A stretch of DNA of 64,000 nt from Odobenus rosmarus divergens (Eukaryota > Chordata > Mammalia > Carnivora > Odobenidae), in contig NW_004450330.1 in assembly GCF_000321225.1 (NCBI RefSeq), forward strand, positions 3,223,344 through 3,287,343, given 5' to 3'. Shown piece after piece: positions 34,482 to 45,689 of the stretch (positions are counted from its first letter, which is position 1; the number at the start of each line of letters is the position of its first letter). The position numbers were made by a program, and so were the translations under genes. The notes under the pieces are model-generated. The model was not told where the DNA came from and did not search any database. It saw nothing but the letters and a program-made list of their open reading frames with translations.

Positions 34482-34759
34482 AGGTTTCAGTTCTTAGGCC
34501 TCCCACATGTTTTCTGCACCCATATTCCCACCAATCCCAGCTTGAGTTCCTCCTTTTATTCCTTCTCTTTAGATTATTTTTTATTTCAGAAGCACTTGAA
34601 ATGACAAAAGCTGAGCCTTCTGAGTGAAGGGTGTGTTATCTGATATATCTTCAGTCTAGACACCCTAACATAGCTTTCCAAATAGATCACGCTTCTAACA
34701 AATTCTAAATCAAGATTTTCCTGATTGCCTTTTCACTCTTTCTCAAACAGTAGATGAAG

Positions 34760-35095
34760 CTTTAGGCATCTGTCCCTTTTTTGCTCAGATTGTCCTTTTC
34801 ATCTGGGATGTCTTGTTGTCTTTATGGTTTTTCTCAACGTATTCTTCCTTTTTTTGCCAAATTTAAATACCATTCCCTTGTTTGTCCCCTCCATGACACA
34901 GCTACTTGTCCTCTATCTTACCATGCAAATGTGCCTATGTTCCTAGAGCTCGTTTCCTTCTTTCTTATACTCTTGTTAGCTGACTTCGTGTGTATCTTTT
35001 CCACTGACTGAATCCCTCAAGTGCAAGGAATTTTTCCTCTTTGCTTCTGTTTCCTGCGTAGAGAATAAATGCTCACTAATTGTTCACATGGATAA
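34760..35095 (+). repeat. L2 LINE 3' end
   Basis: Order typical of L2: TTTTCATCTGGGATGTCTTG, CCTCCATGACACAGCTACTT, a pyrimidine-rich section, GACTGAATCCCTCAAGTGCA, and GTAGAGAATAAATGCTCACT, the form of the 'gtaggtgctcaataaat' end. Confidence 0.65.
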
Positions 35096-36657
35096 AAGAT
35101 CCTGAAAGAGGGCCAAGCACATGGAAGCACATGGTATCATTAATCTTGTAGGAAAGAGAGAGTCCAGTAGCTTCTTGTCTGCATGATGCTTCATCTCATG
35201 GTGCCTCCACATCTCTGGCTGATTCATCAGTGAAATGGATGAACCTACAAATAGTATTCTCCTCTCATGGTTGACTTCACTACTATGTTTTTATTATTTT
35301 ACTCAAGAGTAATTTGAGGACATTCAACATAAAAACGTACAGATAAAATTAAACTGAACAGAACAACAAAAACAAACAATAATAAAACAATAAAAACTAA
35401 ACTAAAAAACAACAAAGAAGCATGAAAAGCAAAATGAAACAATAAGAGCCAAATAGTAGAAGCAGGCTGAGGAAAAGAAAGGTGGAAAGCATAGCTCCAT
35501 TAAGGCAATCTCTTGTACATTCATTCTCAGGGAACATGGTGCACAGCGTCTCTGACAAAATTAAACCAGTGTTTGTCAAGGCTTTTTTTTGAGGGACTAG
35601 ATAGTTAGCATAATCAATCAGATGATTAACATAATTAACTAGCATATTCCATAGCATTAATAAAATCAGTTGGACTTTTCAGGACCTGTGTAGGAAACAA
35701 ACATTGAGAGCTCTAGTAGGTACCTTGAGCAAAGATGCTCTGAACTGATGATAGAACGTCCCAATCTTGGGCACTGCTACTTCGATCATCTGTTCTAGGA
35801 CTGATGGTATGAGACTTGGGTGGAAAGGAGGGCTTGAGCAATGAGTCTGTGATCAGGTGCTCAGGAATCGTTTGGTAGCCACTGGCCGGTCTATAAAAAA
35901 ATCTCAGTAGTGTTCCGTGGACAAACTGCCACCAGTAAGAACAAGAGGTCACCGTGTGAGAGGGAAGACTTGCAAACCATTGACAGATACATGGGACACA
36001 AGGTTTCCTCAACTTAGTCCAGTTCTAGCCAGGTTAGATATGAAGCAGGATGAAGGAGGGGGGTGTTCACAAGGAACCTGTGGAATTTCCCCCACTAGAA
36101 GGACTGACGGTAGATCCAGAACTGAAACGTGAGAGACAGAGGTCCTATTTCTCCATGCCTGTCTGCTTCACCTTCTAGTCACTTTTAGGTCATTTTTCTC
36201 TGCTTCTTCATGCAAAAGCTACAAATATCAACAGGAGGCATGTCTCCGCAGTCCCTACATTTAGATATTCTTAAAAATTCAGTGTCATCAGGTAAGTGAT
36301 TAGAGTCCCTGAGTCCTAGCTGTAACCTCACAGGAAGGAGGATCCCATTAATCCAGCCTGGGTCAGTATCTCCCTAATTGAACAATTTAGACAAAAGGGG
36401 CAGGGTCCTAGAGGTTGACTACCAGGAGGGGTTTTAGGAAAAGGGGCAGAGTGTAGGCAGCATTTACAAAGATCTCATTTAATGAATGTAAGACCAACCA
36501 CATTTGCAGAAAGTGAAGACCATGTGGGAGTTTTTGTCCATTATAAGGAAGGACAACCAGAGCATTCAGGAATCAGCTTTTATTTTCTCTTTGACTACAG
36601 GGGAAATATTTTGTAGCTTAATTAAGGCATGCCTTGATCATATGTGACATTACTTAA
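35096..36657. other. Non-coding stretch, nothing recognised
   Basis: Unique sequence with an AAC/AAT-rich patch at 35340-35460. The frames at 35713-36012 (minus) and 35917-36132 (plus) lie opposite each other and show no domain. Confidence 0.35.
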
Positions 36658-36673
36658 AAGTACTGAGTCTCAG

Positions 36674-36853
36674 GGCACCTGGGTGGCTCAGTCGGTTAAG
36701 CATCTGACTCTTGATTTCGGCTCAGGTCATGATCTCAGGGTCGTGAGATTGAGGCCCCATTTGGGCTCTGCATTCAGTGGGGAGTCTGCTTAAGAGTTTT
36801 TCTCTCCCTCTCCCTCTCCCTCTGCCCTTGCCCCACTCTCAAAAAAAAAAAAA
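36674..36853 (+). mobile_element. CAN-SINE
   Basis: Head GGGCACCTGGGTGGCTCAGT, GACTCTTGATTTCGGCTCAG, GATCTCAGGGTCGTGAGATT, CT-rich body and A14 tail. Target duplication AGTACTGAGTCTCAG (36659-36673) versus AGTACCGAGTCTCAG (36854-36868), one mismatch. Confidence 0.95.
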
Positions 36854-37020
36854 AGTACCGAGTCTCAGTCACTCCTGTAGAAAGCCCGAGAGTGAAGCTC
36901 AAACATACTTGTGAAATTGAAAAGCATGAATAATTGCTTCCATAATCATTTCTGGACACTTATCTTGACAAAGGCAGTATCTGAGGACAACAATTAATGA
37001 TTTTAATAACAGTTGTCATT

Positions 37021-37119
37021 GGGGCACCTGCAGCTTCTCCCTCTCTCTGCTGTTCACCCCCCCTCGCTTGTGCTCGCTCTCTCTCTCTCTCAAATAAATG
37101 AATAAAATCCTTAAAAAAA
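37021..37119 (+). mobile_element. CAN-SINE with large internal deletion
   Basis: Starts GGGGCACCTG, then jumps straight to GCTTCTCCCTCTCTCTGCTG, skipping roughly 100 bp of tRNA-derived and middle sequence. It ends CAAATAAATGAATAAAATCC. Flanked by TAACAGTTGTCATT (37007-37020) and TAGCAGTTGTCATT (37120-37133), so the short form itself was a single insertion or was deleted after insertion. Confidence 0.9.
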
Positions 37120-37133
37120 TAGCAGTTGTCATT

Positions 37134-37999
37134 TCTTGCTGTAGACCTTAGTATTTGGCCCTTCAGCTATGACGTTATATTCTCAGTCACTGTAATCCCT
37201 TTAAAAAAATCCATGTAGACTAAGACACGAATGAAATCAGTTCTCTTTGAACCATCAAAAATGAGGACAGTTGTGGTGACAGTAGCAATTGGCAGCAGCT
37301 ACTTCCGTTTCCCCTCCACTCCTTCAGGGCCACCCAGCAGACTGTTCTCTTCCTTTGTTTCCTTTGGCTCCTTGCCTTTTCCTCTCCCCACGGGTACCCG
37401 TTTCTGTTTTTTAGTACTCTTATAGAGTACTGCATGGGTCCACAATCACAGCCTCCATACTCACAGCCAGAACAGGGAGCTATGCTTTTGGCTTTATACT
37501 TCCAAAATGAAATGTAGACCTTTATGGAAATGATTAAAATATAAATTGCATTTCTGAGTCAGCCCAACCTACAACAAGCACGTTTTAAGAATTACCCTGC
37601 AATATATTTCTTCATTTTCTTCTTTTACTTTTTTAAGTCATGATTTCTTTTTTTTTTTGCATTGTACTGTGACTTTATTATGCTTTAGTTCTGATGACAG
37701 TATTACCAAAATAATAAGTGTCTGCTCCAGTAATTTAACAGAATGAAACTTACCACCATCCATTCTGAAGCATTAATGAAAAGCTCAGTGCTAAGTGAGT
37801 CTCAATGCTGTTGGAAGAAAAGGCATAGACATCAGGTGTGAAAAGGTTACCTCAAAGCAAACTATGTATTATGACAATTTGAGAATCTAATAGTTATATA
37901 TTTTCCTTTTTGTATTTCTGTTGTTATAGAAAATATAATGAACCTTTATTATTCTGTTCCTTATTCAGCTTCCAATCTAATTTCAAGTAGCTACATGAC
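37134..37999. other. Non-coding stretch, nothing recognised
   Basis: Unique sequence. Opposing frames at 37220-37435 are not supported as coding. Confidence 0.35.
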
Positions 38000-38090
38000 A
38001 AGAACCTTTTCATACTTCTTTCATATTACCTCAGCTCAGCACACAACAGGTGTTCAATAAATGCTTGTTGATTGAGCTATATGAACAAAT
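38000..38090 (+). repeat. L2/MIR 3'-end fragment
   Basis: CTCAGCTCAGCACACAACAG followed by GTGTTCAATAAATGCTTGTT and GATTGAGC is the L2/MIR terminal motif. Confidence 0.7.
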
Positions 38091-38208
38091 ACTTATCCTT
38101 GTAAAAAGTTTTCTCAAGTTTTTCGTAATATTTATGAAAGATCAATGTAGTATAGAATGCAGTTTATTTTTTTTCTCTCCATTTCCCTTTCCTTCCTTAA
38201 TAATTCAG

Positions 38209-38291
38209 ATGAGGCTGATAAAGATGTTGATGACATTGGAAATGGGAGCCATGGTGGCCCAGAGTGGGCCAGCAGTCAGAGGTCTCACAGG
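38209..38291 (+). CDS. Candidate internal coding exon of an unidentified gene
   Basis: An 83-nt segment preceded by a strong polypyrimidine tract (about 38164-38200, almost all T/C) and TAATTCAG acceptor, and followed at 38292 by a GTAAGAAG donor. The open frame continues through it: the first two bases complete a split codon, then 27 codons run EADKDVDDIGNGSHGG, then PEWASSQRSHR, ending on a complete codon. The composition (acidic patch, then Ser/Arg-rich) is unlike repeat-derived frames in this window, and no repeat covers the segment. I do not recognise the protein. What is seen is the splice-site pair and open frame; that it is a real exon is inference. The window would then be partly intronic on the plus strand. 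It could also be a chance arrangement. Confidence 0.42.
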
Positions 38292-38400
38292 GTAAGAAGG
38301 GCTTCTACATACAAGGGTGGCCTCGCATGGTTAGTCAGAACCTGAAGAAATCCATGAAGATGGGTGGCCTTCTGTAAGGTATCAGAGTCCAAGCTATCTG

Positions 38401-38404
<4 letters not shown>

Positions 38405-38432
<28 letters not shown>
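38405..38432. repeat. (GT)n microsatellite
   Basis: About 14 GT units, 110 bp downstream of the candidate exon. Confidence 0.95.
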
Positions 38433-38799
38433 GTATGTGGGGTGGCTGGCATGGCAAGTGAGGACACAGTTGGGGTGAGGAGAATATCCAAGCTGGCTTT
38501 GAGTCTCTGGAAAGGGAATGGGTGGTGGCAGAGATGGAATATTGGCTATATGGAGAGGAGTTGATTAAATAAACACATATACTAAAGATAATATCCATTT
38601 CCCATGGTTGGAAAAGGCATTACAAATATAGCGAGAGGGAAAACTAGAGTGGACCCTGTAGATTGGATTCGACACTATTGATGTGAATTAATGACTTTCA
38701 GCATAGATCGAGGAAGATAGATAACTATAAAAATAGTTATGTATTTAGAAACACACTGAACATTGATATATACGTACGTTTATGAATGTGTTAAGTGTA

Positions 38800-40430
38800 T
38801 ACACACATTTATTCCCTAGGTCTGTCTGCTAAAAGTACTCTGGAGCAACCATTCTCCACAAAAATGATCCTATGACAGACAACTGAACCCCTCAAAAGTT
38901 TTCTCAGAGGGGTTCCCACTGGCCAAACCAAGTTCAGTTTGAGTATCAAAATAATTAGTAGATTACAGCCCATTGATAAAATAGGAAACCATAAATCCAT
39001 GATGATACAATTAAATGAATGAACAGACTAAAAGCTTGATCAGAAACAGGGTATTTAAATGGTTTCAAACTACCTTCTCACAAAACAATTACCAACCAGT
39101 TTTAATTTAGAGAAACATGGCAGATCCCATGCAAATCCATGATCAAAGTGAATAGCATTATCAAAGGGAAAAATTTAAATTATGCCCTAATTCTTATATA
39201 TTAGATGAATAAGTAAATAAATAATAAGGAATTAATACATGTAAAATTTGAAGTATATAGAGAATAAAAGTCTTATCAATTAATAAAAGTAATAGATGGC
39301 CAAATTGATAAATATTTGCTAAGTTTGATCAAGAGGGGAATAACATGAATACTAAAATAGTAATAGAATATAAAATATAGGACTATTAACTGGAGCTGTG
39401 GAGATGAACAAATTTGAACAAGATACAACTTACAGATTTAGACCAATAAAATTGCTATTATTTTTCTAAGAAAATGTAAATTAATAGCTAATTCTCATGT
39501 TTTAGAAATTCTTCCAGATGATTAAAAAAGGTGGAAAGCTATCTAATTAATCTTCCAAAGATAGCTTTAGAGTGATACCAAAACTGTATGATTTTAATAC
39601 ACAAAAAGGCAAACTTCTAGTAGTGTTCTAATTATAAATATAGATGCAAAAATTCAAATAAGGTATTAGCAAGGAAATTGCAGCAGAATATTGAAGGTAT
39701 GAGTAAGTAGGGATTATAACAGGAATTCAGATTTTTCATCAGGAAATCTAATTTGATTCTCTGTAGAAACAGATTAAGGGGGGAAATCATATAATTATTT
39801 CAACTGATGCCCTTCAAAAACATTTAATAAAATCTAACACCAATTAATATTAAAAACTCTTCACTTGGGACAGAAGAGAAGTTTCTTTTTTTTTTTTTTA
39901 AAGATTTTCTTTGAGAGAGAGAGAGCACACAAGCAGGGGGCAGGGGAAGGAGAAAGGGAGAGGCAGAGGGAGAGAGAGGCAGACTCCCCACAGAGAGCTG
40001 GACATAGGGTTCCATCCCAGGAGCCGGAGATCATGACCTGAATGGAAGACAGATGCTTAACCGACTGAGCCACCTAGGCACCCCGGAAGAAGGGAAGTTT
40101 CTTAATGTGCTAATGGTTATCCATGGGCTATCTACAGCAAGCATCACGGAAAATGGTGTAACTTTTGAAGCATTCTTAGTGAGGAATAAGATGAAGATGC
40201 TATTACTATAACTTTTCAACACTGTGCTCAAAGACTAAGCCCAAGCAATAAATTTGATTAAAAAAAGAAAAAAAGAAGTAGAAATGAGAACTATTGGAAA
40301 GGCAGAGGCAAATCATTATACGTAAATGACACAATAATCTAAAAGAGAAAACCTTGAGTTTAATGAGCAAGTGTTTAAGACTATTAATGGTTTAAGAGAT
40401 TTAAATCATTATTCGAACGAAAAGATCTAG
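38800..40430 (+). mobile_element. Ancient L1 relic including reverse-transcriptase region of ORF2
   Basis: 39560-39860 follows the L1 ORF2 RT region: GAGTGATACCAAAACTGTAT, AATATAGATGCAAAAATTCA, TATTAGCAAGGAAATTGCAG, ATCATATAATTATTTCAACT and AAAAACATTTAATAAAATCT. After the CAN-SINE it resumes with CATCACGGAAAATGGTGTAA, and CTATAACTTTTCAACACTGT is the equivalent of the 'ctattcaacat' stretch. 38800-39420 is more doubtful. Every frame is destroyed. Confidence 0.65.
39888..40085 (-). mobile_element. CAN-SINE
   Basis: T-run and AAAGATTTTCTTTGAGAGAG at the tail side, head CTGAGCCACCTAGGCACCCC. Target duplication AGAAGAGAAGTTTCTT (39872-39887) versus AGAAGGGAAGTTTCTT (40088-40103), one mismatch. Interrupts the L1 relic. 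Confidence 0.95.
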
Positions 40431-41158
40431 GCTTACGGGAAAGGCCACTGTGAATGATACCACTCTAGTTTTAGTCCCATTTTAGCCAGATGACAAAATT
40501 AACTTTACATTGAAAAGCATTATTAGATACTTGTATTGTGTTAACTCAAGTTGTTTTCATAAGAAATCACTTTGCTATCTTAGAAATGAAGCTTCTATGG
40601 GTTTATGTCATTATTTGGAAAAAAGTTTCAAAATAGAAAATAGAATTGGACTGGGAGCCAGTAAGTTTGCTTTCTCCCCAAAATATCCATTTTCAGATAT
40701 TCACTTCCCTTCTCATCCGCCTATGGAAAACCATCACAAAAGCAGATTCACATACTTGAATATATACAAACTCATAATCTATATTTGCAGTGGAGTTCCA
40801 TTTTCTTTTTATTTAAATGACCTTCTGAGATATAGAAATTATTATTATTGTCATCATTACTTTCACGCATCATTGAACCCTTTTTGAGTCGTTGATCCAA
40901 ATTTTCAAATAGGGGCATTAACTCAGCATGATACTTACAATAGAAAATATTAAATTCACGATTATAAAAAGTATACCACAAATAGTGGAATAATTCATCA
41001 GCAGAGACAAAAAATGCATTCTGTTAACTGAAGAAGAGGCAAGAAGAATTGATAAACACACTTATTGTGCCTACAACAACTTTCAGAAGGTGATGATTAT
41101 TATACGTGTAACAAGATTTCTGTGACAATCAAATTGTTTCACATCATAAGTTTATGAA
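40431..41158. other. Non-coding stretch, nothing recognised
   Basis: AT-rich. The 125-codon plus-strand frame at 40510-40887 is rich in Tyr, Ser, Phe and His with no domain. I regard it as chance. Confidence 0.35.
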
Positions 41159-41554
41159 ATGCTTGTTAACATAATCGTTCCATTGCTTTTTCTTCAAAAG
41201 CTTTCATGTTATCTGAAGACCACTTGACTGACCACCAGACGTCTGGAAACCTCACTTCAGGAAGCCCTCCTCCACATATTTGAAGAATGGAAGTTGAGGC
41301 AACATCTAGGTTAAAATTATACAGATGTGGAATAGTTAAGAGATGCCGCTCATCATGCATTTGTTTCTATTGGAGGAGAGCCTCAAGGCCATTTCCTGGT
41401 ACAGAGCCTAGAGCTGATACTTTCTTCTCCACATTTGAGAACTTACTACCAAATGTTCGATAGCTTCCATGGAGATGATGGTGCTTTAGAACTCATTGGT
41501 GGTGGAAGAGCAGAGCTTCATAGAACTTTCTTACCCAATAAAATCATCTTTTAA
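41159..41554 (+). pseudogene. Degenerate open frame, possible unidentified processed pseudogene
   Basis: One plus-strand frame runs from an ATG at 41159 to TAA at 41552-41554, broken only by TGA at 41225, TAA at 41312 and TAG at 41333. The longest clear piece (41336-41551, 72 codons) includes HHAFVSIGGEPQGHFLVQSL, ELILSSPHLRTYYQMFDSFH and GDDGALELIGGGRAELHR: varied, globular-looking composition, unlike the low-complexity frames around it. AATAAA at 41537-41542 lies just inside the end. I cannot name a family. The opposite strand is also open (41166-41360), so chance is a real alternative. No flanking duplication or poly(A) tail was found. Confidence 0.3.
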
Positions 41555-42040
41555 TACTGCCTATAGCTTGTCTCCGTTTTCAAAAGGAACATGTTAGTCT
41601 TCAGTTTAAAGGAAATTGTCCAAAAATATTCTCCAAAGTATTAAATCTACCTTTTTTGTTATTATAATAGCCAAGAAATAAATTTGAGCTTATTTAGTAT
41701 AAACTTGGTTCTTTTAGACAAAGCAAACAAAAACCTTCAAATTGCTTAGGAAAATATTCGAACTTGACGAAGCCTTTAGACATTGATTTAAGCATGGTGG
41801 CTTTTGTTTTTTGCGTACTGAAAGGATTGGATATGGCAAAGTCAAAATTGTACGCGCATGCGAGTGAATGGAAACAGAGAGAGAGATGGACCTCTGTGCA
41901 CTATTCCCTTTGCTAACCTTATGTTTTCCTGGCTTGGAAGTGGAAATACCTGGTATTTCCAGCTTGGACCAAATCACAGATTTCTAATGAGTTTCCTTGA
42001 TATTTGCTCTGACCTGATTCAGGTCAGCTTATTGCTTTTT
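41555..42040. other. Unassigned stretch with an NRF1-like motif
   Basis: Unique sequence. GCGCATGCG at 41854-41862, a rare CpG-dense string here, matches the core of the NRF1 binding palindrome. Confidence 0.35.
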
Positions 42041-42047
42041 ATTGCAG

Positions 42048-42069
42048 CTGAAAAGCAGAGGAACAAGAG
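42048..42069 (+). other. Speculative 22-nt microexon
   Basis: GCTTATTGCTTTTTATTGCAG acceptor-like sequence ends at 42047 and GTAAGCC donor-like sequence starts at 42070, leaving 22 nt. In one phase it reads (A)EKQRNK(R). Splice-like pairs this short occur by chance, and no partner exon is established. Confidence 0.2.
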
Positions 42070-42660
42070 GTAAGCCTTCCTTTGCTCATTACGGTTTCAG
42101 CGAGTGATCTTAACTCAAGCATTTCTAATTAAAATGTAAAGATCATTAGTATGTGCCATTAATAGAGGTTTGTCTTGCAGCTCAGAACGCTCCCGTGGGG
42201 GTGCCAGGTGTATTCCTGCACCCACTCGTGCTAGACAATCGCTGCTCTTGGCAAGGTCTCAGAACGGGCTGGGGTTTCTGTTCCTGAGCTGCTGGTGACA
42301 ACTGCAACTTACGTCAGGCTCAGGGCAAGGAGGAGCCAAGAGTAGAAACAAACTGCAAAGGCAGCTTTTCCTTGTTACTGCCCCCAGTTCCCAGCACTGG
42401 CATTGCTGAATGAGAAAGAGGCAGAGGCGTGCAAAAGCCGAGAAGAGAGACATTAAATAATATTTTGAAGTGATTTATCACCCCCTCCCTCAAAATTAAG
42501 ATGTATATTCCTATGGTAGTGGATCTTTTTTTTTTTCTTCCATTTAGGGCTTGAGGAATTCAAGTTTCTATGTAATCCATATCATGCAAAACATTTTAAT
42601 GTGTCATTTTCCCTAAAGAGAAATATTACCTTTGGTTTGACATTTTAAATTAAGATATTA
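42070..42660. other. Unassigned, GC-richer block
   Basis: 42175-42440 has several CpG sites (CAGAACGCTCCCGTGGG, CACTCGTGC, AGGCGTGCAAAAGCCGAG) and no repeat signature. Possible conserved non-coding element. No gene supported. Confidence 0.3.
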
Positions 42661-42668
42661 GCTGTAAG

Positions 42669-42833
42669 ATTTTTTTTTTTTTTTTTTTTAAAGAGAGGGA
42701 GAGAGAGAATCTTAAGCAGGCTCCATGCCCAGCATGAAGCCCAGTGCGGGGCTTGATCGCACAACCCTAAGATCATGACCTGAGCCGAAATCAAGAGTCA
42801 GATGCTTAACCAACTGAGTCACCCTGGTGGCCC
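42669..42833 (-). mobile_element. CAN-SINE (short, diverged)
   Basis: A T-run of about 18 followed by AAAGAGAGGGAGAGAGAGAA, CATGCCCAGCATGAAGCCCA, GATCATGACC and head CTGAGTCACCCTGGTGGCCC. Flanks AGCTGTAAG and AGCTGAAGG may be a decayed target duplication. Confidence 0.9.
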
Positions 42834-44113
42834 AGCTGAAGGAAATTTTTGATTGTAATTGCTGAGCTATTTGATTTTGAATATGAAAACTGTGATTAAT
42901 TAAATCTTTAAAGGCACATAATATGAACAGAAATCAAATGGAGAATTTAACCCATAGCTTGTAAAATTTATGGCTTATTTTATATATATTATGTTAAAAG
43001 ATGAAACTGAAGAGACATGATGAATAGCATGTTAAAATAGAGAGAGCTATGGGAATGTCCCATTATTTAGCCTTCATCTTGGGGATATTAATGTAAGGAT
43101 TTAAGACAAATCAGAAATAAGAATAAAATTACTTTAATCGTGTCCTAAACACTCTAGTAATTATATAAAATGTTAATTTATTGCCTTTATTTGCTTCTCT
43201 ATGTAATCATCTGAACTTCTGACCGTTTCAATTAAGTTACAATATAATTAGTGTTTCTATTAAAGTATTTGGAGTTAGTAGAACACAACATTTCTTTCAT
43301 AATCAAGATTACTATGTTGCCTGTGTATTTGTGATTTCAAATTTAGTTGACTCAATGGCAAATACTAATAATTTACATGTACATTTTTATGCCTTTCATC
43401 TTATTGATTAACCTTTGAACTACTTGAGAAAGAAATATGAACATTGACTTTATACCATGGTTTTATATAAAATTCATCCAAGATTTAGAACATTTGGAGA
43501 CTTGAAAAACTCACACTAAGTTGTACAGGAGGAAGAAAGGCTATTCCCCTAACATACTTGTAATAAGAAGGTGCTGGGTTTTAATCTGTGTCAAAAATCA
43601 AATGTGTACTCCACAAAAGGCTGTTAATAATTTGAGGGTATCAAGAAAGATAATCATCTACTTACTACGACAGCAAGAAAGAATTGTAGAAGTAGAGTTG
43701 AAGTCAAGGAAGAGACATACTACAGAAAGCTTTCTTTTATAATGAGAACAGATATTGTCTAGATTTTCATTTAGATATGGCTATTCGAATATACTGGGAT
43801 AAGCCCAATTACCACATATTTTTTCAATAGAAATAATTTGTTAAGTATAAATCACTGCACTTGGTTGTCAAAGTTTTAGAAGACTTCAAACTTAAGCATT
43901 TATAAATCAGACAAAAATGTTAGATTACATATTCCACTGTCAGCATGGTCATATTCAAATACTTGCTCATTTAAAAATACATGTATGTATGTATAATGAC
44001 CAAGTGCTTCCCTCTTAGATACTGAGTAAGCCCAGTAAGCCAACTCAGCCAAACACAAATAGTCAATTTACCCCAAGCTGAGCTTACCAGAGCCTAAAAA
44101 ACCATAACCATGA
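42834..44113. other. Non-coding stretch, nothing recognised
   Basis: AT-rich unique sequence. The 73-codon frame at 43521-43742 is basic and domain-free. Confidence 0.4.
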
Positions 44114-44260
44114 GTATAGTAGTTCTCAAACTTGAGTAAGCATCAGAATCACCTAGAGGGCTCATTAAATCCATATTGTTGGGCCGCACCCACAGTGTTT
44201 CTAACAAGTTCCCAGGTGATGTTGATGCTGCTATCTGGGGTCACATTTTGAGGATCACTA
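44114..44260 (+). mobile_element. MER5A (hAT-Charlie non-autonomous DNA transposon)
   Basis: AGTAGTTCTCAAACTTGAGT, AGCATCAGAATCACCTAGAG, TTGTTGGGCCGCACCCACAG, TTTCTAACAAGTTCCCAGGT, GATGTTGATGCTGCTATCTG and TTTTGAGGATCACTA match the MER5A layout with inverted ends. A central part is deleted relative to the full element. Confidence 0.88.
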
Positions 44261-45689
44261 CATTAGAAGATACCTCTGAGAGTTTCAGAAAAAATTTCTT
44301 TGTCTTATTCCAGTTTGCACTTGGGCTGGAATTTTTTTTTCTGTGTAATTCATCAGAAAAAAATAACCTTAACATTTTATAACATCGCTTTAAGATGCTG
44401 TCTGCCATTATTTTTCACAGAGGGTTTCATATACCAACAATGAATCATATGTCTAAAATATACACGTTTTTATAAATGTATAATATCTATCATCTATCAA
44501 AATACAACTTTATGCTGGATTGGTTTGCATTCTGTTAAACTTCTAAATATCTTGGTGATTTTGAACTTTAAGTTGGAGATGATGGTTAGAAACGGGTTGG
44601 AAGTTGGAGGAAAATCTCAGGTAGAGTTGAGTGACCCATCAGTGGCTTTTACAGAGAGATGGGTAAGGAAAATTTGTAGGAAATCTTAAAGACATCCGGT
44701 GTCTTCAATTATTCTGTCCTTTTACAGAAATATTTCAGCATTGAGATGTTCTACTATCTGAGACAGATGCTATTTTAAAAATATAAAACGAGGTATACGT
44801 GAATAGTATTCGGATTGTTTCTACATGTTTGCTTTCCTTCCCCTCACACTACATACTTAGTCCTTCTCAATCCAAGCAGATCTTCAAATTTATAGCCACT
44901 AGCATAATCCTAATGTCTGTAAACCTTGCCTGGCAACTGAGTTGATGGGAGCAGATGTTAGGCTAATAGCTGTGGAACATCTGTTTGAACTGCCCGCTCT
45001 TCCCCGCTGAGGGCTGCTGAAGCATGCAAAGGGCTCACACTCTTTCTCCTTCTCTGGCTCCCACCTGCCCGCACTTGATTAGACATTTAAAAATCAAGGA
45101 CCATTACAAGGCACAGGCTTCCTAGCAGAGGAGATTCCCCCAGTCTCCTCCCAGGAGTCTGTCTGTTCTCGGTGGGTGGGGAGTGCCATGACCCTGGGCG
45201 CGCCATGGTGCATTATCTCTACGTCTTGTATCATCTGGAGCCTGTTTAGGCAAACATTTGAGAATCCAAGTATTTGTTGGAAGATTGCCTCTGATTTTTT
45301 TATTTCCAACATGGTTTCGATATTTGTGGTGTGGCAAATTAGCATACATTTCTGAAAATTCAGCACCCTATATCCACTGAAAAAGTTTTGATCTTTATTT
45401 GACCAAAACTATATAGGGTGTGATGGTAATGGAATTACAGGTGTCTGTATAAGGTATGGGATTAAATTAAGAGGTGGATATCATATTCATAAGGGGGATC
45501 AAGAAAGGTTCAAAAAGGACATGGCACCTGAGCAGGCTGAAGCATACATGTGTAATTATAACAGCTTATAAATGTACCTGTAAAACATTCAAACCATACA
45601 TTTTGTGTTTGTATATATAAAGATTTAGTGTATATTGCTCTGAAACATTCTCTTAAATGTATATCTTGGACGTTTTTCCAACTTGGTAA
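44261..45689. other. Non-coding stretch, one CpG-containing block
   Basis: 45000-45240 is GC-richer (ACTGCCCGCTCTTCCCCGC; CTGGGCGCGCCATGG near 45197) with no repeat signature. Two overlapping minus-strand frames (45094-45366, 45122-45349) cover it but show no domain. Confidence 0.35.

Noticed and set aside
40510..40887. 125-codon plus-strand open frame
   Set aside because: Low-complexity Tyr/Ser/Phe/His-rich translation, no splice or promoter context, AT-rich surroundings.
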